A stretch of DNA of 64,000 nucleotides from Pseudoxanthomonas spadix (GCF_003703395.1 NZ_RDQN01000001.1:124001-188000); one strand, 5' to 3'; shown: positions 1-10,146, counted from the first letter of the stretch. The notes: generated from the letters alone by a model not told the origin. Numbers and translations are program-made.

Positions 1-399
1 AAAAATCCCCGGGAGATGCTTGAAGAACTCTGTGTGCAGAGTGCTGTCGACCACCAACTCCGCATTGAAGAACGACTCTGCGGGGACGGTTGCACGAACG
101 GCTACGATTTCTCGATCAATACCTTGATTGGCAGTCTGCTCATGCAGCGTGTCCTCGTACTCCGCCCAGTTTGGTCGGAGCCGACTCTTGGCGAAGAGCT
201 TGCTGAGTTCGCGCTTGACGAGGGGGGGCGACTTCCCCGCGTGTAGGCGAACCGCATTCCCCAGTCGCTTCAGTGACACAAGAAGCGCAGTCGCCCGGAA
301 CAAGAAAAAGAAGAGAAAACAGAGAAAGAGGACTGTGATGATCGAAGCAATCAGAGTATGTAGCCAATCGCTGGTTGCTGCGACCCAAAGCATGTTCAT
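1..399 (-). CDS. zorA: Zorya defence protein ZorA-like, N-terminal part (runs off left edge)
   Basis: The frame opens at ATG 399 behind GAGAAG, has an in-frame TGA seven bases upstream, and stays open to base 1 (133 codons, no stop), so the gene continues outside the window. One strong hydrophobic segment lies at residues 11-33. It is followed by a basic amphipathic stretch and then PNWAEYEDTLHEQ, RATVPAESFFN and, at the very edge, FFKHLPGIF. From memory this order matches ZorA, the MotA/ExbB-related proton-channel subunit of the Zorya anti-phage system, just before its GIGIIGTF-type membrane motif. ZorA works with ZorB in the inner membrane to sense phage invasion and feed effectors ZorC/D or ZorE. 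Partner genes would lie to the left and are not visible, so the Zorya type cannot be assigned. Another MotA/TolQ/ExbB-domain protein is the alternative. Confidence 0.68.
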   Translation of the reverse strand, partial: MNMLWVAATSDWLHTLIASIITVLFLCFLFFFLFRATALLVSLKRLGNAVRLHAGKSPPLVKRELSKLFAKSRLRPNWAEYEDTLHEQTANQGIDREIVAVRATVPAESFFNAELVVDSTLHTEFFKHLPGIF

Positions 400-485
400 T
401 TCTTCTCAATCCCCTTTATTAGCTCTTCAACTTGCTGGCGTTTTCCCACTGCATCCCAGCCATGATTCCCAGTTCCCACTGGCAT
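396..485 (-). CDS. possible 29-residue leader ORF overlapping zorA start
   Basis: A short frame starts at ATG 485 behind GGAG and ends in a TGA that overlaps the zorA ATG (ATGA arrangement), as in translationally coupled genes. The product would be hydrophilic, ending EELIKGIEKK. I recognise no family. It could be a genuine leader peptide or chance; the ribosome-binding site and exact 4-base overlap are the only support. Confidence 0.25.
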   Translation of the reverse strand: MPVGTGNHGWDAVGKRQQVEELIKGIEKK

Positions 486-501
486 TCGGTCTCCGCCAGC
501 G

Positions 502-690
502 CTACTTAGGCATCAGCCGAAGTTGCGAGAGAGCTTCTAAGTAGCTCTCCACCACAACCTTCTCACCCTTGGTGCCGGTAGTGTAACCGCGTCCTCTCAT
601 CAAATCAGGCGAGAACCAAGTGCCATCGCTGGCTATCGGTACTAACCTGCAGTCAGCACCGCAACTGTACTCTCCAGTCCGGATCGCCGT
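502..690 (-). pseudogene. 3' fragment of unidentified gene cut by IS3 remnant
   Basis: On the minus strand a frame is open from the edge of the insertion-sequence remnant (about 690) to TAG at 504-502. It reads like real protein: a TGEYSCGADC stretch (a TG-x-Y-x-C-x3-C pattern that could bind metal), then TWFSPDLMRGRGY and a helical C-terminus ending RLMPK. No start codon with a ribosome-binding site remains, and the 5' part is replaced by the truncated IS3 element, so I read it as a gene that lost its N-terminus. It lies about 100 bp upstream of the ZorA-like gene in the same orientation. The function is unknown. The exact junction with the IS is uncertain. Confidence 0.4.
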
Positions 691-781
691 TTCTGGAGCG
701 CGAGCTGCGCCAGGCCAATGAGATCGTGCGCAAGGCCAGCGCGTATTTTGCCCAGGCGGGGCTCGACCGCCGGTTCAAGCC

Positions 782-785
<4 letters not shown>
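669..785 (+). pseudogene. IS3 orfA, C-terminal remnant
   Basis: Only the final coiled-coil-like part of the IS3 OrfA (helix-turn-helix protein) remains, with LERELRQANEIVRKASAYF followed by GLDRRFKP and a TGA at 783-785. The TGA overlaps the orfB ATG at 782 in the usual ATGA fashion. The N-terminal DNA-binding part is absent. Confidence 0.65.
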
Positions 786-1715
<930 letters not shown>

Positions 1716-1877
1716 TTCAGAGCGACGCATCAGCAATGCGTAGTTCATGCCTGACGGATCAATGACTTAGCCGGGATCCGTGGCAGATCTGTGGCGTTGG
1801 CGGGCTATGTGCGGCATCGGCTTGGATCGTCAAAATTTACCCAAGTCATTGAATTTTACGGAAAGTATGTTTCCTTC

Positions 1878-1907
1878 TTGCTTGGAATTCCGGGCCGTTG
1901 CTATGAT
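1878..1907 (+). promoter_or_regulatory. promoter of tRNA-Thr
   Basis: TTGCTT (1878-1883) and TATGAT (1902-1907) are separated by 18 bp. Transcription would start near 1914, a few bases before the mature tRNA 5' end at 1918, as expected for a stable-RNA promoter. Confidence 0.65.
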
Positions 1908-1917
1908 GAATGGCCTC

Positions 1918-1993
1918 GCCGGAATAGCTCAGTTGGTAGAGCGGCGCATTCGTAATGCGTAGGTCGCAGGTTCGACTCCTGTTTCCGGCACCA
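1918..1993 (+). tRNA. tRNA-Thr (anticodon CGT)
   Basis: The sequence folds as a standard 76-nt cloverleaf with encoded CCA. The acceptor stem is GCCGGAA/TTCCGGC (1918-1924 with 1983-1989) with A discriminator and CCA at 1991-1993. The D arm is GCTC/GAGC. The anticodon stem GCGCA/TGCGT encloses the loop TTCGTAA, giving anticodon CGT, which reads ACG. The T arm is GCAGG-TTCGACT-CCTGT (the outermost pair is wobble). It has its own promoter and terminator. tRNA 3' ends are frequent integration sites, but no second copy of the 3' end and no integrase is visible here, and the accessory genes lie on its 5' side. Confidence 0.95.
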
Positions 1994-2026
1994 GGTTCAA
2001 GCCGATAAAAACGCTCCATCAGATCA

Positions 2027-2056
2027 AGGGTTGGCCGGTTTCCGTCCGACCCTTTC
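2027..2056 (+). terminator. terminator after tRNA-Thr
   Basis: AGGGTTGG (2027-2034) pairs with CCGACCCT (2046-2053) around an 11-nt loop, followed by a short T run (TTTCGTCT). It lies 34 bp after the tRNA. Confidence 0.55.
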
Positions 2057-2193
2057 GTCTGTATGCCCTTCTGAAAATCAGGCACGCAGCAGCCGCGATC
2101 TGGTGGTCGGCGAACGGGGTGCCTGTTGCCGGGACGTGCTATGCGTCGGTGAAGGCGATTTTTGGCAGGTCTCATGTCGATTTACTGAGGCCG

Positions 2194-2233
2194 TCCTATG
2201 GTCTGGGCCCGAGGGGGATCACACACCATAGGA
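2194..2233 (+). promoter_or_regulatory. inverted repeat sequestering the catalase ribosome-binding site
   Basis: TCCTATGGT (2194-2202) and ACCATAGGA (2225-2233) form a perfect 9-bp stem with a 22-nt loop. The right arm contains most of the AGGAG (2230-2234) that serves the catalase ATG at 2241. In RNA this would hide the ribosome-binding site; as DNA the dyad could instead be an operator. No riboswitch family is recognised. Confidence 0.5.
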
Positions 2234-2240
2234 GCCTGCC

Positions 2241-3143
2241 ATGTACATGCACAACAAACGCCTCCAGTACACCGTCCATGTAGCTGAACCCAATCCTCAA
2301 CTGGCGGTCCTGCTTTTGGAGCAGTTCGGCGGGCCGCAGGGCGAGCTGGCCGCGGCCATGAGGTACTTCACCCAGGCCCTGGCAGAAGATGATCCTGGCC
2401 GCAAGGACATGCTTTACGACATCTCCACCGAGGAGCTCAGCCACCTTGAGATCATCGGCTCGATCATTACCCTGCTCAACAAGGGCACCAAGGGCGAGCT
2501 GGCCGAAGGCATGATCGAGGCCGCTGGAATGCGGCTTCTCACCGGCAACAGCACCAGTCAGACAGAAGCCATTCTGTACGGCAGTGGCGCGGCTCTGGTG
2601 AACTCATCGGGCGTGCCGTGGACGGCGGCCTACATCGATACCATCGGTGAGCCGACTGCAGACCTGAGATCGAACATTGCCGCAGAAGCGCGCGCCAAGA
2701 TGGTCTACGAACGCCTGATCAACGTGACCGACGATCCGGGAATCAAGGATGCGCTCACGTTCCTGATGACGCGCGAAATCGCGCACCAGAAGTCCTTCGA
2801 AAAGGCCCTGTACGCCATCACGCCAAACTTCCCGCCAGGGAAACTGCCCGGCGATCCCGCATACACCGACCTGTACTTCGATATTTCCCAGGGCGCCGGC
2901 AATGCCAGCGGCCCCTGGAATCAGGGCGCGCAATGGGAAGTCGTGGACGATCGCGACGCCCAGTCGGCGGTCGATGGTGGGGACGGCAGCGCAAGCGTGG
3001 AGCTTTCGAAAACGCAGAAGGCCGCGTTGCAGGCCTTTGCCGCTCGCACGGCCTCCAATCCGGAAGGCGACCCGCTGACCGGTGCCGATCTGGGCGCCGG
3101 GCCCGGGGCGGGGGCGACCAAGAATCCGGCAGCCGAGCCCTGA
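2241..3143 (+). CDS. katN: manganese catalase
   Basis: A 300-residue dimanganese (non-haem) catalase that breaks down hydrogen peroxide in the cytoplasm. The four-helix ferritin-like bundle carries the expected ligands: E35 in GPQGELAAAMRYF, E65 and H68 in STEELSHLEI, E149 in IAAEARAKM, and H182 in TREIAHQKSFE. This spacing matches the structurally known Mn catalases as I recall them. The C-terminal 40 residues are low-complexity, rich in Gly, Ala and Asp, and probably disordered. The start at 2241 follows AGGAG at 6 bp, inside a hairpin (2194-2233). Downstream are a hemerythrin, a small acidic protein and a zinc dehydrogenase, a set that suggests a stress or stationary-phase cassette. Confidence 0.93.
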   Translation: MYMHNKRLQYTVHVAEPNPQLAVLLLEQFGGPQGELAAAMRYFTQALAEDDPGRKDMLYDISTEELSHLEIIGSIITLLNKGTKGELAEGMIEAAGMRLLTGNSTSQTEAILYGSGAALVNSSGVPWTAAYIDTIGEPTADLRSNIAAEARAKMVYERLINVTDDPGIKDALTFLMTREIAHQKSFEKALYAITPNFPPGKLPGDPAYTDLYFDISQGAGNASGPWNQGAQWEVVDDRDAQSAVDGGDGSASVELSKTQKAALQAFAARTASNPEGDPLTGADLGAGPGAGATKNPAAEP

Positions 3144-3360
3144 TCTGCCGTCTGATACGCCCCGATCAGGACCGCGCCGTTTGCGAGCGGCGCTGGAAGT
3201 CAGCAGGTCATTTTTGGCCTGGATCTCGTTTGGCCGCTGCATGCGGTATTGCGCCTCCCCTCATTCGTTAAATCGGTTTGATGCTCATCGCCGGCAAGCG
3301 CATCGCGGCGATAACGAGGCATGGGGGAGGGTAGGCATCCCACCCTGTAGGAGATCGGAG

Positions 3361-3897
3361 ATGGCAACGGCAACCCCAAAACGCGACATCCTCAAGACCC
3401 TGCGCAGTGAGCACGACGAACTGCGCGCCCTGTTCGAGCAGATCAATGCCACGACCGACCGCGCGGTCAAAACGCGCGCCGAGCTGCTCGGCAAGGTGGA
3501 GGCGGGGCTGCTGCCGCACGCCAAATGGGAAGAAGAGGTGTTCTATCCGGCGATCCGCGAGCGCGCGGATCGAGACGGCAAGAAGGCCATCGCCGAAGCC
3601 TATCTGGAGCACCACGCCATCGAATCGGTGGTGATACCGGAAGTGAAGGCCTCGGACACGGCAAGCCCGGAGTTTGCCGGCGCGGCGAAGGTATTTGGCG
3701 AGCAACTCGATCACCACGCCACCGAAGAAGAAGGCACGGTTTTCAAGCTAGCCCGGGCATTGTTCAGCGTCGAGGAACTGGCTCAGTTCGACCAGCAATA
3801 CCAGGACTGGAAGGCATCGGCTGCAGGCCTTGCGCAGATCGGTGCCGAGAAGGTCAAGGGGGCGGTCAAGTCCACTGCGCGGACCCTGGCTCAATGA
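3361..3897 (+). CDS. hemerythrin HHE-domain protein
   Basis: A 178-residue cytoplasmic helical protein with the HHE cation-binding pattern for a diiron site: H18 (RSEHDE), H53 with E57/E58 (LPHAKWEEE), H84/H85 (LEHHAIE), and H118/H119 with E123 (QLDHHATEEE). Such proteins bind oxygen or iron and are tied to oxidative and nitrosative stress; the exact role of this one is unknown. The C-terminal tail is an Ala/Lys-rich helix. An in-frame upstream extension to 3082 exists, but the start at 3361 is chosen because AGGAG (3349-3353) sits 7 bp before it and the HHE domain begins there. It lies between manganese catalase and a small acidic stress-type protein, in the same direction. Confidence 0.88.
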   Translation: MATATPKRDILKTLRSEHDELRALFEQINATTDRAVKTRAELLGKVEAGLLPHAKWEEEVFYPAIRERADRDGKKAIAEAYLEHHAIESVVIPEVKASDTASPEFAGAAKVFGEQLDHHATEEEGTVFKLARALFSVEELAQFDQQYQDWKASAAGLAQIGAEKVKGAVKSTARTLAQ

Positions 3898-4293
<396 letters not shown>

Positions 4294-4377
4294 GCGCGGC
4301 ATGGCGGGATGGGCCGATGCCGGATTCGCGCGATGGCCAGGCCCAGTGGTTTCAGACATCCATCCACGGAGAAAGCA

Positions 4378-5541
4378 ATGCAGGCATTGACCTATCACGG
4401 TTCCAGGGACGTTCGGGTTGAGACAGTCCCCGATCCCACGCTGATCGAGTCCGACGACATCGTGCTGCGGGTCACCGCGACCGCCATCTGCGGGTCAGAC
4501 CTTCATCTGTTCCACGGGAAGATTCCCGAAACCAGGCACGGGGACATCTTCGGGCACGAGTTCATGGGCATCGTGGAGGAAGCAGGGCCGGCAGTCACCG
4601 AGCTCAAGGCGGGCGATCGGGTCGTGATCCCCTTCGTCATCGCGTGCGGCCAGTGTTTTTTCTGCGAAAACGACCTGTTTGCAGCGTGCGAGGCGACCAA
4701 CCCCGACCAGGGCGCGAGTCTGCGCAAACGCGCGAGCATGACCCCGCCCGCGGCCTTGTTTGGCTACTCGCATCTCTACGGGGGCGTGCCCGGAGGCCAG
4801 GCCGAGTTTGTGCGGGTGCCAAAGGCGAACGTGGGCCCGTTTGCGGTGCCGGGCAGCCTGGCCGATGAGAAGGTGCTGTTCATGTCCGACATCCTCCCCA
4901 CCGGCTATCAGGCCGTGCTCAACGCCAAGATCCAGGCTGGCTCCAGCGTGGCGATCTTCGGCGCCGGGCCGGTTGGCCTGATGGCGGCGGCGTGCGCGCG
5001 CATGCTGGGCGCAGAGCAAATCTTCATGGTCGATTCGGAACAGTACCGCCTCGACTTCGGCGTGACCGCCTATGGCGTCATTCCGGTGAACCTCAGTGAC
5101 GGCGATCCCTCCGAACGCATCCTGGAGAAGACCAACGGGCGGGGCGTGTCTGCTTCCATCGATGCGGTGGGGTTCGAAGCCAAGGGCAGCACGACAGAAA
5201 CCGTGTTGAGTACGCTCAAGCTCGAAACCAGCTCTGGCGAAGTGATCCGCCAATGCATCACGGCAACGCGGCGCGGCGGCGTTGTCAGCGTCCCTGGCGT
5301 CTATGCAGGATTCATCCATGGGTTCCTGATTGGCGATGCCTTCGACAAGGGCTTGACCTTTGCCATGGGACAGACCCATGTGCACAAGTACCTGCCTGAA
5401 CTGTTGCGCTACATCGAGGAAGGGACCCTGGACCCTGAGATCATCATCTCCCATCGCATGAAGCTGGCCGATGCTGCGCAGGGCTACAGGATCTTCGATG
5501 AGAAGAAGGACGCCTGCCGCAAGGTCGTGCTTACCCCTTGA
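4378..5541 (+). CDS. zinc-dependent alcohol/formaldehyde dehydrogenase (MDR family)
   Basis: A 387-residue medium-chain dehydrogenase using NAD(P). Catalytic zinc ligands are C38 (AICGSD) and H60 with E61 (FGHEF). The structural zinc lobe has C90, C93, C96 and C104 in a C-x2-C-x2-C-x7-C pattern. The Rossmann motif GAGPVG is near residue 199. The extended insert around residues 105-140 and the GYSHLYGG stretch resemble the glutathione-independent formaldehyde dehydrogenase/threonine-dehydrogenase-like branch rather than classical ADH, but the substrate cannot be read from sequence. The start at 4378 is chosen over an upstream in-frame ATG at 4309 because the family begins MQALTYHG. It ends the catalase-hemerythrin cassette. 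Confidence 0.85.
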   Translation: MQALTYHGSRDVRVETVPDPTLIESDDIVLRVTATAICGSDLHLFHGKIPETRHGDIFGHEFMGIVEEAGPAVTELKAGDRVVIPFVIACGQCFFCENDLFAACEATNPDQGASLRKRASMTPPAALFGYSHLYGGVPGGQAEFVRVPKANVGPFAVPGSLADEKVLFMSDILPTGYQAVLNAKIQAGSSVAIFGAGPVGLMAAACARMLGAEQIFMVDSEQYRLDFGVTAYGVIPVNLSDGDPSERILEKTNGRGVSASIDAVGFEAKGSTTETVLSTLKLETSSGEVIRQCITATRRGGVVSVPGVYAGFIHGFLIGDAFDKGLTFAMGQTHVHKYLPELLRYIEEGTLDPEIIISHRMKLADAAQGYRIFDEKKDACRKVVLTP

Positions 5542-6004
5542 CGGGAATTGCCAGGACGCGGGGGCGAACTCCTGGATTGATGGTGACATGGCGGCGCGGG
5601 CGATCCCCCGCGCCGCCGCTCGCACGATGGCCACGGTGGCCCTGGCCGATCACGTGGCCCCGGGTGGTCGGCAGCAACGCCGCTGCCCGCATGCTGGCTG
5701 GGCAGGGGTCAGCCCGCGCGCTGTTTGGGAGTCGCGCGCGGGCGGTGGCCAGTTCCGCTTGTCCGGGGATGGGAAGGCTGTGCATCCGGCGCCTGCCCGG
5801 GCGAGATTGCGGCAAGGCCGAGGAAGGGGATCTGCCAGGGGATTTCCCAGATGCTGCGGGACAGCATAAAATGGAGCGGTTCTAGCACTTGCCCGCCTGC
5901 GACACGGCCTGCCTGAAGGCGACCGCCACGCGCGACAGTGTTACGGGCGACCAGAGGCACGGCCGTCCGCTAGGAGTCGATTTCTTCTCGCAACTGGATT
6001 GACC
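5542..6004. other. intergenic stretch without a convincing gene
   Basis: These 463 bp separate the dehydrogenase from cyoA. They contain a perfect 11-bp stem (GGCGGCGCGGG 5590-5600 with CCCGCGCCGCC 5607-5617, loop of 6) that may end transcription of the upstream cassette, although no T run follows. Open frames here have arginine/proline-rich composition typical of non-coding GC-rich DNA. The cyo promoter must lie in the right part, but I see no clear -35/-10 pair. Confidence 0.5.
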
Positions 6005-7099
6005 ATGTCCCTGCTGAAGCTTCCTGGACGAGCGCGTCCATGGATTTTGCTGGCCAGTGTGTTTCTCGGCGGATGCCAGTCCGCCATTCTCAACCCCAAG
6101 GGTCAGATCGGCATCGACGAGCGCAACCTGCTGGTGACCTGCACGGTACTGATGCTGCTGGTGGTGGTCCCGGTCATCGTGATGACCCTGGTATTCGCCT
6201 ACCGCTACCGCGCCACCAGGCAGCACCGCTACGAGCCGGAGTGGCACCATTCCACGCCGATCGAGATCGTCGTGTGGGCCATCCCCTGCGTGATCATCAC
6301 GGTGTTGGGTGTGCTGGTGTGGCGCTCCTCGCACGCACTGGATCCATACCGCCCGCTCGATTCGGAGGTCGCACCGGTCACCATCGAGGCGGTATCGCTG
6401 GACTGGAAGTGGCTGTTCATCTATCCCGACCAGGGCATCGCGGTGGTCAACGAGATGGTGTTCCCGGAGCAAACGCCGCTGAACTTCCGCATCACCTCCG
6501 ATTCGGTGATGAACTCGTTCTTCATTCCGCAGTTGGGCACGATGATCTACTCGATGGCCGGCATGGAGACCAAGCTCCATCTGATCGCCAACGAGCAGGG
6601 CAGCTTCCGTGGCCTGTCCTCGCACTACAGCGGCAAGGGCTTCTCGGGCATGCATTTCAAGGCCCTGGCCACCGACCAGGCTGGCTTCGACGCCTGGATC
6701 GCCAAGGTCAGGGCCTCGGGCCGTGCCCTGGATGCGGCGGCCTACGCAGAACTGGCCAAGCCCAGCGAAGACGTGCCTCCGACCTACTACGCTTCGGTAC
6801 AGCCCGAGCTGTTCGACGCCATCATCGCCAAGTACATGATGGGTTCGCACGGCACCGGTGAGCACAGGATGCCAGGCAGGGACAACCCGGCCGAGCCGGG
6901 CACCGAAGCGGCCGCGCAGGCCAACGCACACGCCGGCGATTACGCCACCCCGGATGCCGCTTCCGGGGCGGCCGACAACGGCGATTCGGACGCACACGAC
7001 ACCCATTCGATGGATTCCATGCCCGGCATGGGGGACACGCACCACGACGACGCCCCGGCGCCGGCGGGTGGCACGCAGACTTTGCAGGAGAAGCACTAA
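6005..7099 (+). CDS. cyoA: cytochrome bo3 ubiquinol oxidase subunit II
   Basis: A 364-residue subunit II of the CyoABCD quinol oxidase, an inner-membrane proton pump that passes electrons from ubiquinol to oxygen. It has a lipoprotein signal with lipobox LGGC (Cys24), two transmembrane helices (about residues 43-67 and 85-106) and a periplasmic cupredoxin domain lacking the CuA ligands, which separates it from cytochrome c oxidase subunit [19 protein letters not shown] is characteristic of CyoA. The C-terminal 60 residues are unusually His/Met/Asp-rich ([18 protein letters not shown]), possibly metal-binding. ATG 6005 is preferred to TTG 5999; no strong ribosome-binding site is evident for either. 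The stop overlaps the cyoB start by one base (TAATG). Confidence 0.93.
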   Translation: MSLLKLPGRARPWILLASVFLGGCQSAILNPKGQIGIDERNLLVTCTVLMLLVVVPVIVMTLVFAYRYRATRQHRYEPEWHHSTPIEIVVWAIPCVIITVLGVLVWRSSHALDPYRPLDSEVAPVTIEAVSLDWKWLFIYPDQGIAVVNEMVFPEQTPLNFRITSDSVMNSFFIPQLGTMIYSMAGMETKLHLIANEQGSFRGLSSHYSGKGFSGMHFKALATDQAGFDAWIAKVRASGRALDAAAYAELAKPSEDVPPTYYASVQPELFDAIIAKYMMGSHGTGEHRMPGRDNPAEPGTEAAAQANAHAGDYATPDAASGAADNGDSDAHDTHSMDSMPGMGDTHHDDAPAPAGGTQTLQEKH

Positions 7100-9102
7100 T
7101 GTTGCTGGGCAAGCTGACGCTCGAGTCGATTCCGTACCACGAGCCCATCCTGATCGCGACCGCCGCAGGTGTCGGCCTGGCCGGTGTCCTCGTCGTGGCG
7201 TTGATGACCTACTACAAGAAGTGGGGCTGGCTGTGGCGTGAGTGGCTGACCACGGTGGACCACAAGAAGATCGGCGTGATGTACATCTTCGTGGCGTTGG
7301 TGATGCTGCTGCGCGGCTTCGCCGACGCGATCATGATGCGCATGCAGCTGGCGATGGGACATGGCGGCAACGAGGGTTTCCTGCCGCCGCATCACTACGA
7401 CCAGATCTTCACCGCGCACGGCGTGATCATGATCTTCTTCATGGCCATGCCGTTCATCACCGGCCTGATGAACCTGATCGTGCCGCTGCAGATCGGCGCA
7501 CGCGATGTGGCGTTTCCATTCCTGAACTCGCTCAGCTTCTGGCTGTTCGTGGCCGGGGTGGTGCTGATGATGCTGTCGCTGTTCGTCGGCGAATTCGCCC
7601 AGACCGGCTGGCTGGCGTTCCCGCCGCTGTCCGAGCTCCAGTACAGTCCGGGGGTCGGCGTCGACTACTACATCTGGGCCCTGCAGATCTCCGGCCTGGG
7701 CACCACGCTCACCGGCGTCAATTTCGTGGCGACCATCTTCAAGATGCGCGCTCCGGGCATGACCCTGATGCGCATGCCGATCTTCACCTGGACCGCGCTG
7801 ATCACCAACATCCTGATGATCGCCGCCTTCCCGTTCCTGACCATCAGCCTGGCGCTGCTGACCGCGGACCGTTACCTGGGCACGCACTTCTTCACCAACG
7901 ACGGCGGCGGCAACGCCATGATGTACATCAACATGATCTGGATCTGGGGTCACCCGGAAGTCTACATCCTGATCCTGCCGTGCTTTGGCGTGTTCTCCGA
8001 GGTGGTCTCCACGTTCTCGCGCAAGCCGCTGTTCGGCTACACCTCCATGGTGTGGGCGACCAGCGCCATCGGCGTGCTGTCCTTCATCGTGTGGCTGCAC
8101 CACTTCTTCACGATGGGTTCGGGCGCCAACGTCAACGCGTTCTTCGGCATCACCACGATGATCATCGCGGTGCCCACCGGGGTGAAGATCTTCAACTGGC
8201 TGTTCACCATGTTCCGCGGCCGCATCGAGATGACCTCGATGATGTACTGGACGGTGGGCTTCATCGTCACCTTCACCATCGGCGGCATGACCGGCGTGAT
8301 GATGGCGATCCCGGCGGTGTCCTTCGTGCTGCACAACAGCCTGTTCCTGATCGCGCACTTCCATAACGTGATCATCGGCGGGGTGGTGTTCGGCTGCCTG
8401 TGCGGCCTGACCTACTGGTGGCCCAAGGCCTTCGGCTTCAAGCTGGTGGACAAGCTGGGCAAGGCCTCGTTCTGGTGCTGGATCGTGGGGTTCTTCATCG
8501 CCTTCATGCCGCTGTACGTGCTGGGCTTCCTGGGCATGACCCGTCGCCTGAACACCTACAACAATCCCGAATGGGTGCCGTGGCTTTACGTGGCCGCCTG
8601 TGGCGCGGTGATCATCGCCTGCGGCATTGCGCTGAACATCATCCAGATCGGCTGGAGCATCTGGAAGCGCAACGACAACCGGGATCTCACCGGGGATCCA
8701 TGGGATGGCCGCACACTGGAGTGGGCGACCTCTTCGCCGGCACCGTTCTACAATTTCGCGCACCTGCCCAAGGTCACCGGGCGTGATCAACACTGGGCCG
8801 ACAAGCAGGCAGGGACCGCCTACCAGCGTCCGACCCACTACGAAGACATCCACATGCCGCGCAATACGTCCATCGGTGTGTTCATGGGAGCCTTCGGGGT
8901 GTTGCTGGGCTTTGGGATGGTCTGGCACATCTGGTGGATGGCCATTGTTGGCCTGGTCGGCATGATCGGCAGCTACATCGTGCGCACCTTCGATGAAGAC
9001 ACCGATTACTACGTGCCGGCCGCCGAGGTCGCTCGCATCGAGAACGCGCGCTACGACCAGCTCGATCGGCTGCGTGCCGCCAAGCCGCAGGAGGCTGTCT
9101 GA
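7099..9102 (+). CDS. cyoB: cytochrome bo3 ubiquinol oxidase subunit I
   Basis: A 667-residue heme-copper oxidase subunit I with about 15 membrane helices. Haem and copper ligands are visible: FTAHGVIM (low-spin haem His), WGHPEVY (CuB His with the cross-linked Tyr), LHHFF (two CuB His), and LIAHFHN (His ligands of the high-spin and low-spin haems). Length and the extra N- and C-terminal helices match quinol-oxidising CyoB. The start overlaps the cyoA stop and cyoC follows after 2 bp, so the four genes form one operon. No cyoE (haem O synthase) is present next to it, so haem O must come from elsewhere. Confidence 0.97.
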   Translation: MLLGKLTLESIPYHEPILIATAAGVGLAGVLVVALMTYYKKWGWLWREWLTTVDHKKIGVMYIFVALVMLLRGFADAIMMRMQLAMGHGGNEGFLPPHHYDQIFTAHGVIMIFFMAMPFITGLMNLIVPLQIGARDVAFPFLNSLSFWLFVAGVVLMMLSLFVGEFAQTGWLAFPPLSELQYSPGVGVDYYIWALQISGLGTTLTGVNFVATIFKMRAPGMTLMRMPIFTWTALITNILMIAAFPFLTISLALLTADRYLGTHFFTNDGGGNAMMYINMIWIWGHPEVYILILPCFGVFSEVVSTFSRKPLFGYTSMVWATSAIGVLSFIVWLHHFFTMGSGANVNAFFGITTMIIAVPTGVKIFNWLFTMFRGRIEMTSMMYWTVGFIVTFTIGGMTGVMMAIPAVSFVLHNSLFLIAHFHNVIIGGVVFGCLCGLTYWWPKAFGFKLVDKLGKASFWCWIVGFFIAFMPLYVLGFLGMTRRLNTYNNPEWVPWLYVAACGAVIIACGIALNIIQIGWSIWKRNDNRDLTGDPWDGRTLEWATSSPAPFYNFAHLPKVTGRDQHWADKQAGTAYQRPTHYEDIHMPRNTSIGVFMGAFGVLLGFGMVWHIWWMAIVGLVGMIGSYIVRTFDEDTDYYVPAAEVARIENARYDQLDRLRAAKPQEAV

Positions 9103-9104
9103 CC

Positions 9105-9734
9105 ATGTCCGCCACGACCACGATCAACCACGCGCGCCCCGACGGGCATGACCATGATCAGGATCACGGGCACCACGATGCCGGCGGCACCACGGTGTTC
9201 GGGTTCTGGATCTATCTGATGAGCGACTGCCTGCTGTTCTCGGGGCTGTTCGCTGCCTATGCGGTGTTGTCCGGTTCCACCGTGGATGGACCGACCGGCA
9301 AGGAACTGTTCGACCTGAAGTTCGTGCTGGGCGAGACGTTCCTGCTGCTTTGCTCCAGCCTGACCTTTGGCCTGGCCATGATCGGGGCGCACAAGGGCAG
9401 CAAGGCCACGCTGCTGGGCTGGTTGTTGGTGACCTTCCTGCTGGGTGCCGGCTTCCTGGGCATGGAGCTGTACGAGTTCAACCACCTGATCGCCGAGGGC
9501 GCCGGCCCGGGCCGCAGCGCGTTCCTGTCCGCCTTCTTCACCCTGGTGGCCACCCACGGCCTGCACGTCACCGCTGGCATCCTGTGGATGATCGTGCTGG
9601 TCATCCAGGTGCTGATGCGTGGCCTGACGCCGAAGATGATGACGCGCCTGTCGTGCCTGAGCCTGTTCTGGCACTTCCTGGACATCATCTGGATCGGCGT
9701 GTTCACCGTTGTCTATCTGCTGGGAGTCCTGTGA
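9105..9734 (+). CDS. cyoC: cytochrome bo3 ubiquinol oxidase subunit III
   Basis: A 209-residue subunit III with five membrane helices, family motifs [19 protein letters not shown] and [17 protein letters not shown], and usual CyoC length. It stabilises the oxidase complex. The N-terminal 28 residues are His/Asp-rich ([16 protein letters not shown]), echoing the His-rich tail of CyoA. The stop TGA overlaps the cyoD ATG (GTGATG). Confidence 0.95.
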   Translation: MSATTTINHARPDGHDHDQDHGHHDAGGTTVFGFWIYLMSDCLLFSGLFAAYAVLSGSTVDGPTGKELFDLKFVLGETFLLLCSSLTFGLAMIGAHKGSKATLLGWLLVTFLLGAGFLGMELYEFNHLIAEGAGPGRSAFLSAFFTLVATHGLHVTAGILWMIVLVIQVLMRGLTPKMMTRLSCLSLFWHFLDIIWIGVFTVVYLLGVL

Positions 9735-10093
9735 TGAGCGGTCCTGTCCACCCCTCCGATGATCACGCGCACGGCGCGCTGCACGACGCCGGTGCCAGCC
9801 ATGGCAGCGTGAAGTCCTACCTGGTCGGGTTCTTCTGGGCGGTGCTGCTGACGGTGATCCCGTTCGCGCTGGCCATGACCGGCTTCTTCCCGGCGGGCGT
9901 CACCGCGGTGGTCGCGGCGGTCCTGGCCGCGGTGCAGATCGTGGTGCACCTGGTGTATTTCCTGCACATGGACCGCTCGGCCACACAGCGCTGGAACGTG
10001 CTGGTATTCGTGTTCACCGTGCTGGTGATCGGCATCGTGATCGTGGGGTCGCTGTGGGTGATGCACAACATGAACGCAAACATGATGCATTGA
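9734..10093 (+). CDS. cyoD: cytochrome bo3 ubiquinol oxidase subunit IV
   Basis: A 119-residue subunit IV with three membrane helices. The VHLVYFLHMD stretch is typical of CyoD. The start at 9734 overlaps the cyoC stop; a longer open frame upstream is only antiparallel read-through. The N-terminus is again His-rich (DDHAHGALHDAG). It ends the operon, with a strong hairpin at 10119-10146. Confidence 0.93.
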   Translation: MSGPVHPSDDHAHGALHDAGASHGSVKSYLVGFFWAVLLTVIPFALAMTGFFPAGVTAVVAAVLAAVQIVVHLVYFLHMDRSATQRWNVLVFVFTVLVIGIVIVGSLWVMHNMNANMMH

Positions 10094-10118
10094 GGCTGCT
10101 ACCAGGATTTGCCCGCGC

Positions 10119-10146
10119 ACAAGGCCACCCGCAGCGGTGGCCTTGT
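10119..10146 (+). terminator. hairpin after cyoD
   Basis: ACAAGGCCACC (10119-10129) and GGTGGCCTTGT (10136-10146) form a perfect 11-bp stem with a 6-nt loop, 25 bp after the cyoD stop. The following sequence is only weakly T-rich. Confidence 0.6.

Noticed and set aside
16-246. small plus-strand gene at the left edge
   Set aside because: It is the exact antisense frame of the ZorA-like gene and has no motif of its own.
1918-1993. tRNA-Thr as an active integration site
   Set aside because: No integrase, no second copy of the tRNA 3' end and no change in gene style directly after the 3' end; the accessory genes are on the 5' side.
3082-3360. N-terminal extension of the hemerythrin
   Set aside because: The added residues are Arg/Pro-rich and precede a well-placed ribosome-binding site and the family start at 3361.
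5471-5885. coding sequence between the dehydrogenase and cyoA
   Set aside because: All frames are Arg/Pro/Ala-rich with no ribosome-binding site or recognisable domain.
6005-7099. cytochrome c oxidase subunit II (coxB)
   Set aside because: The CuA-binding Cys/His residues are missing, a lipobox is present, and the downstream order is cyoBCD with quinol-oxidase lengths.
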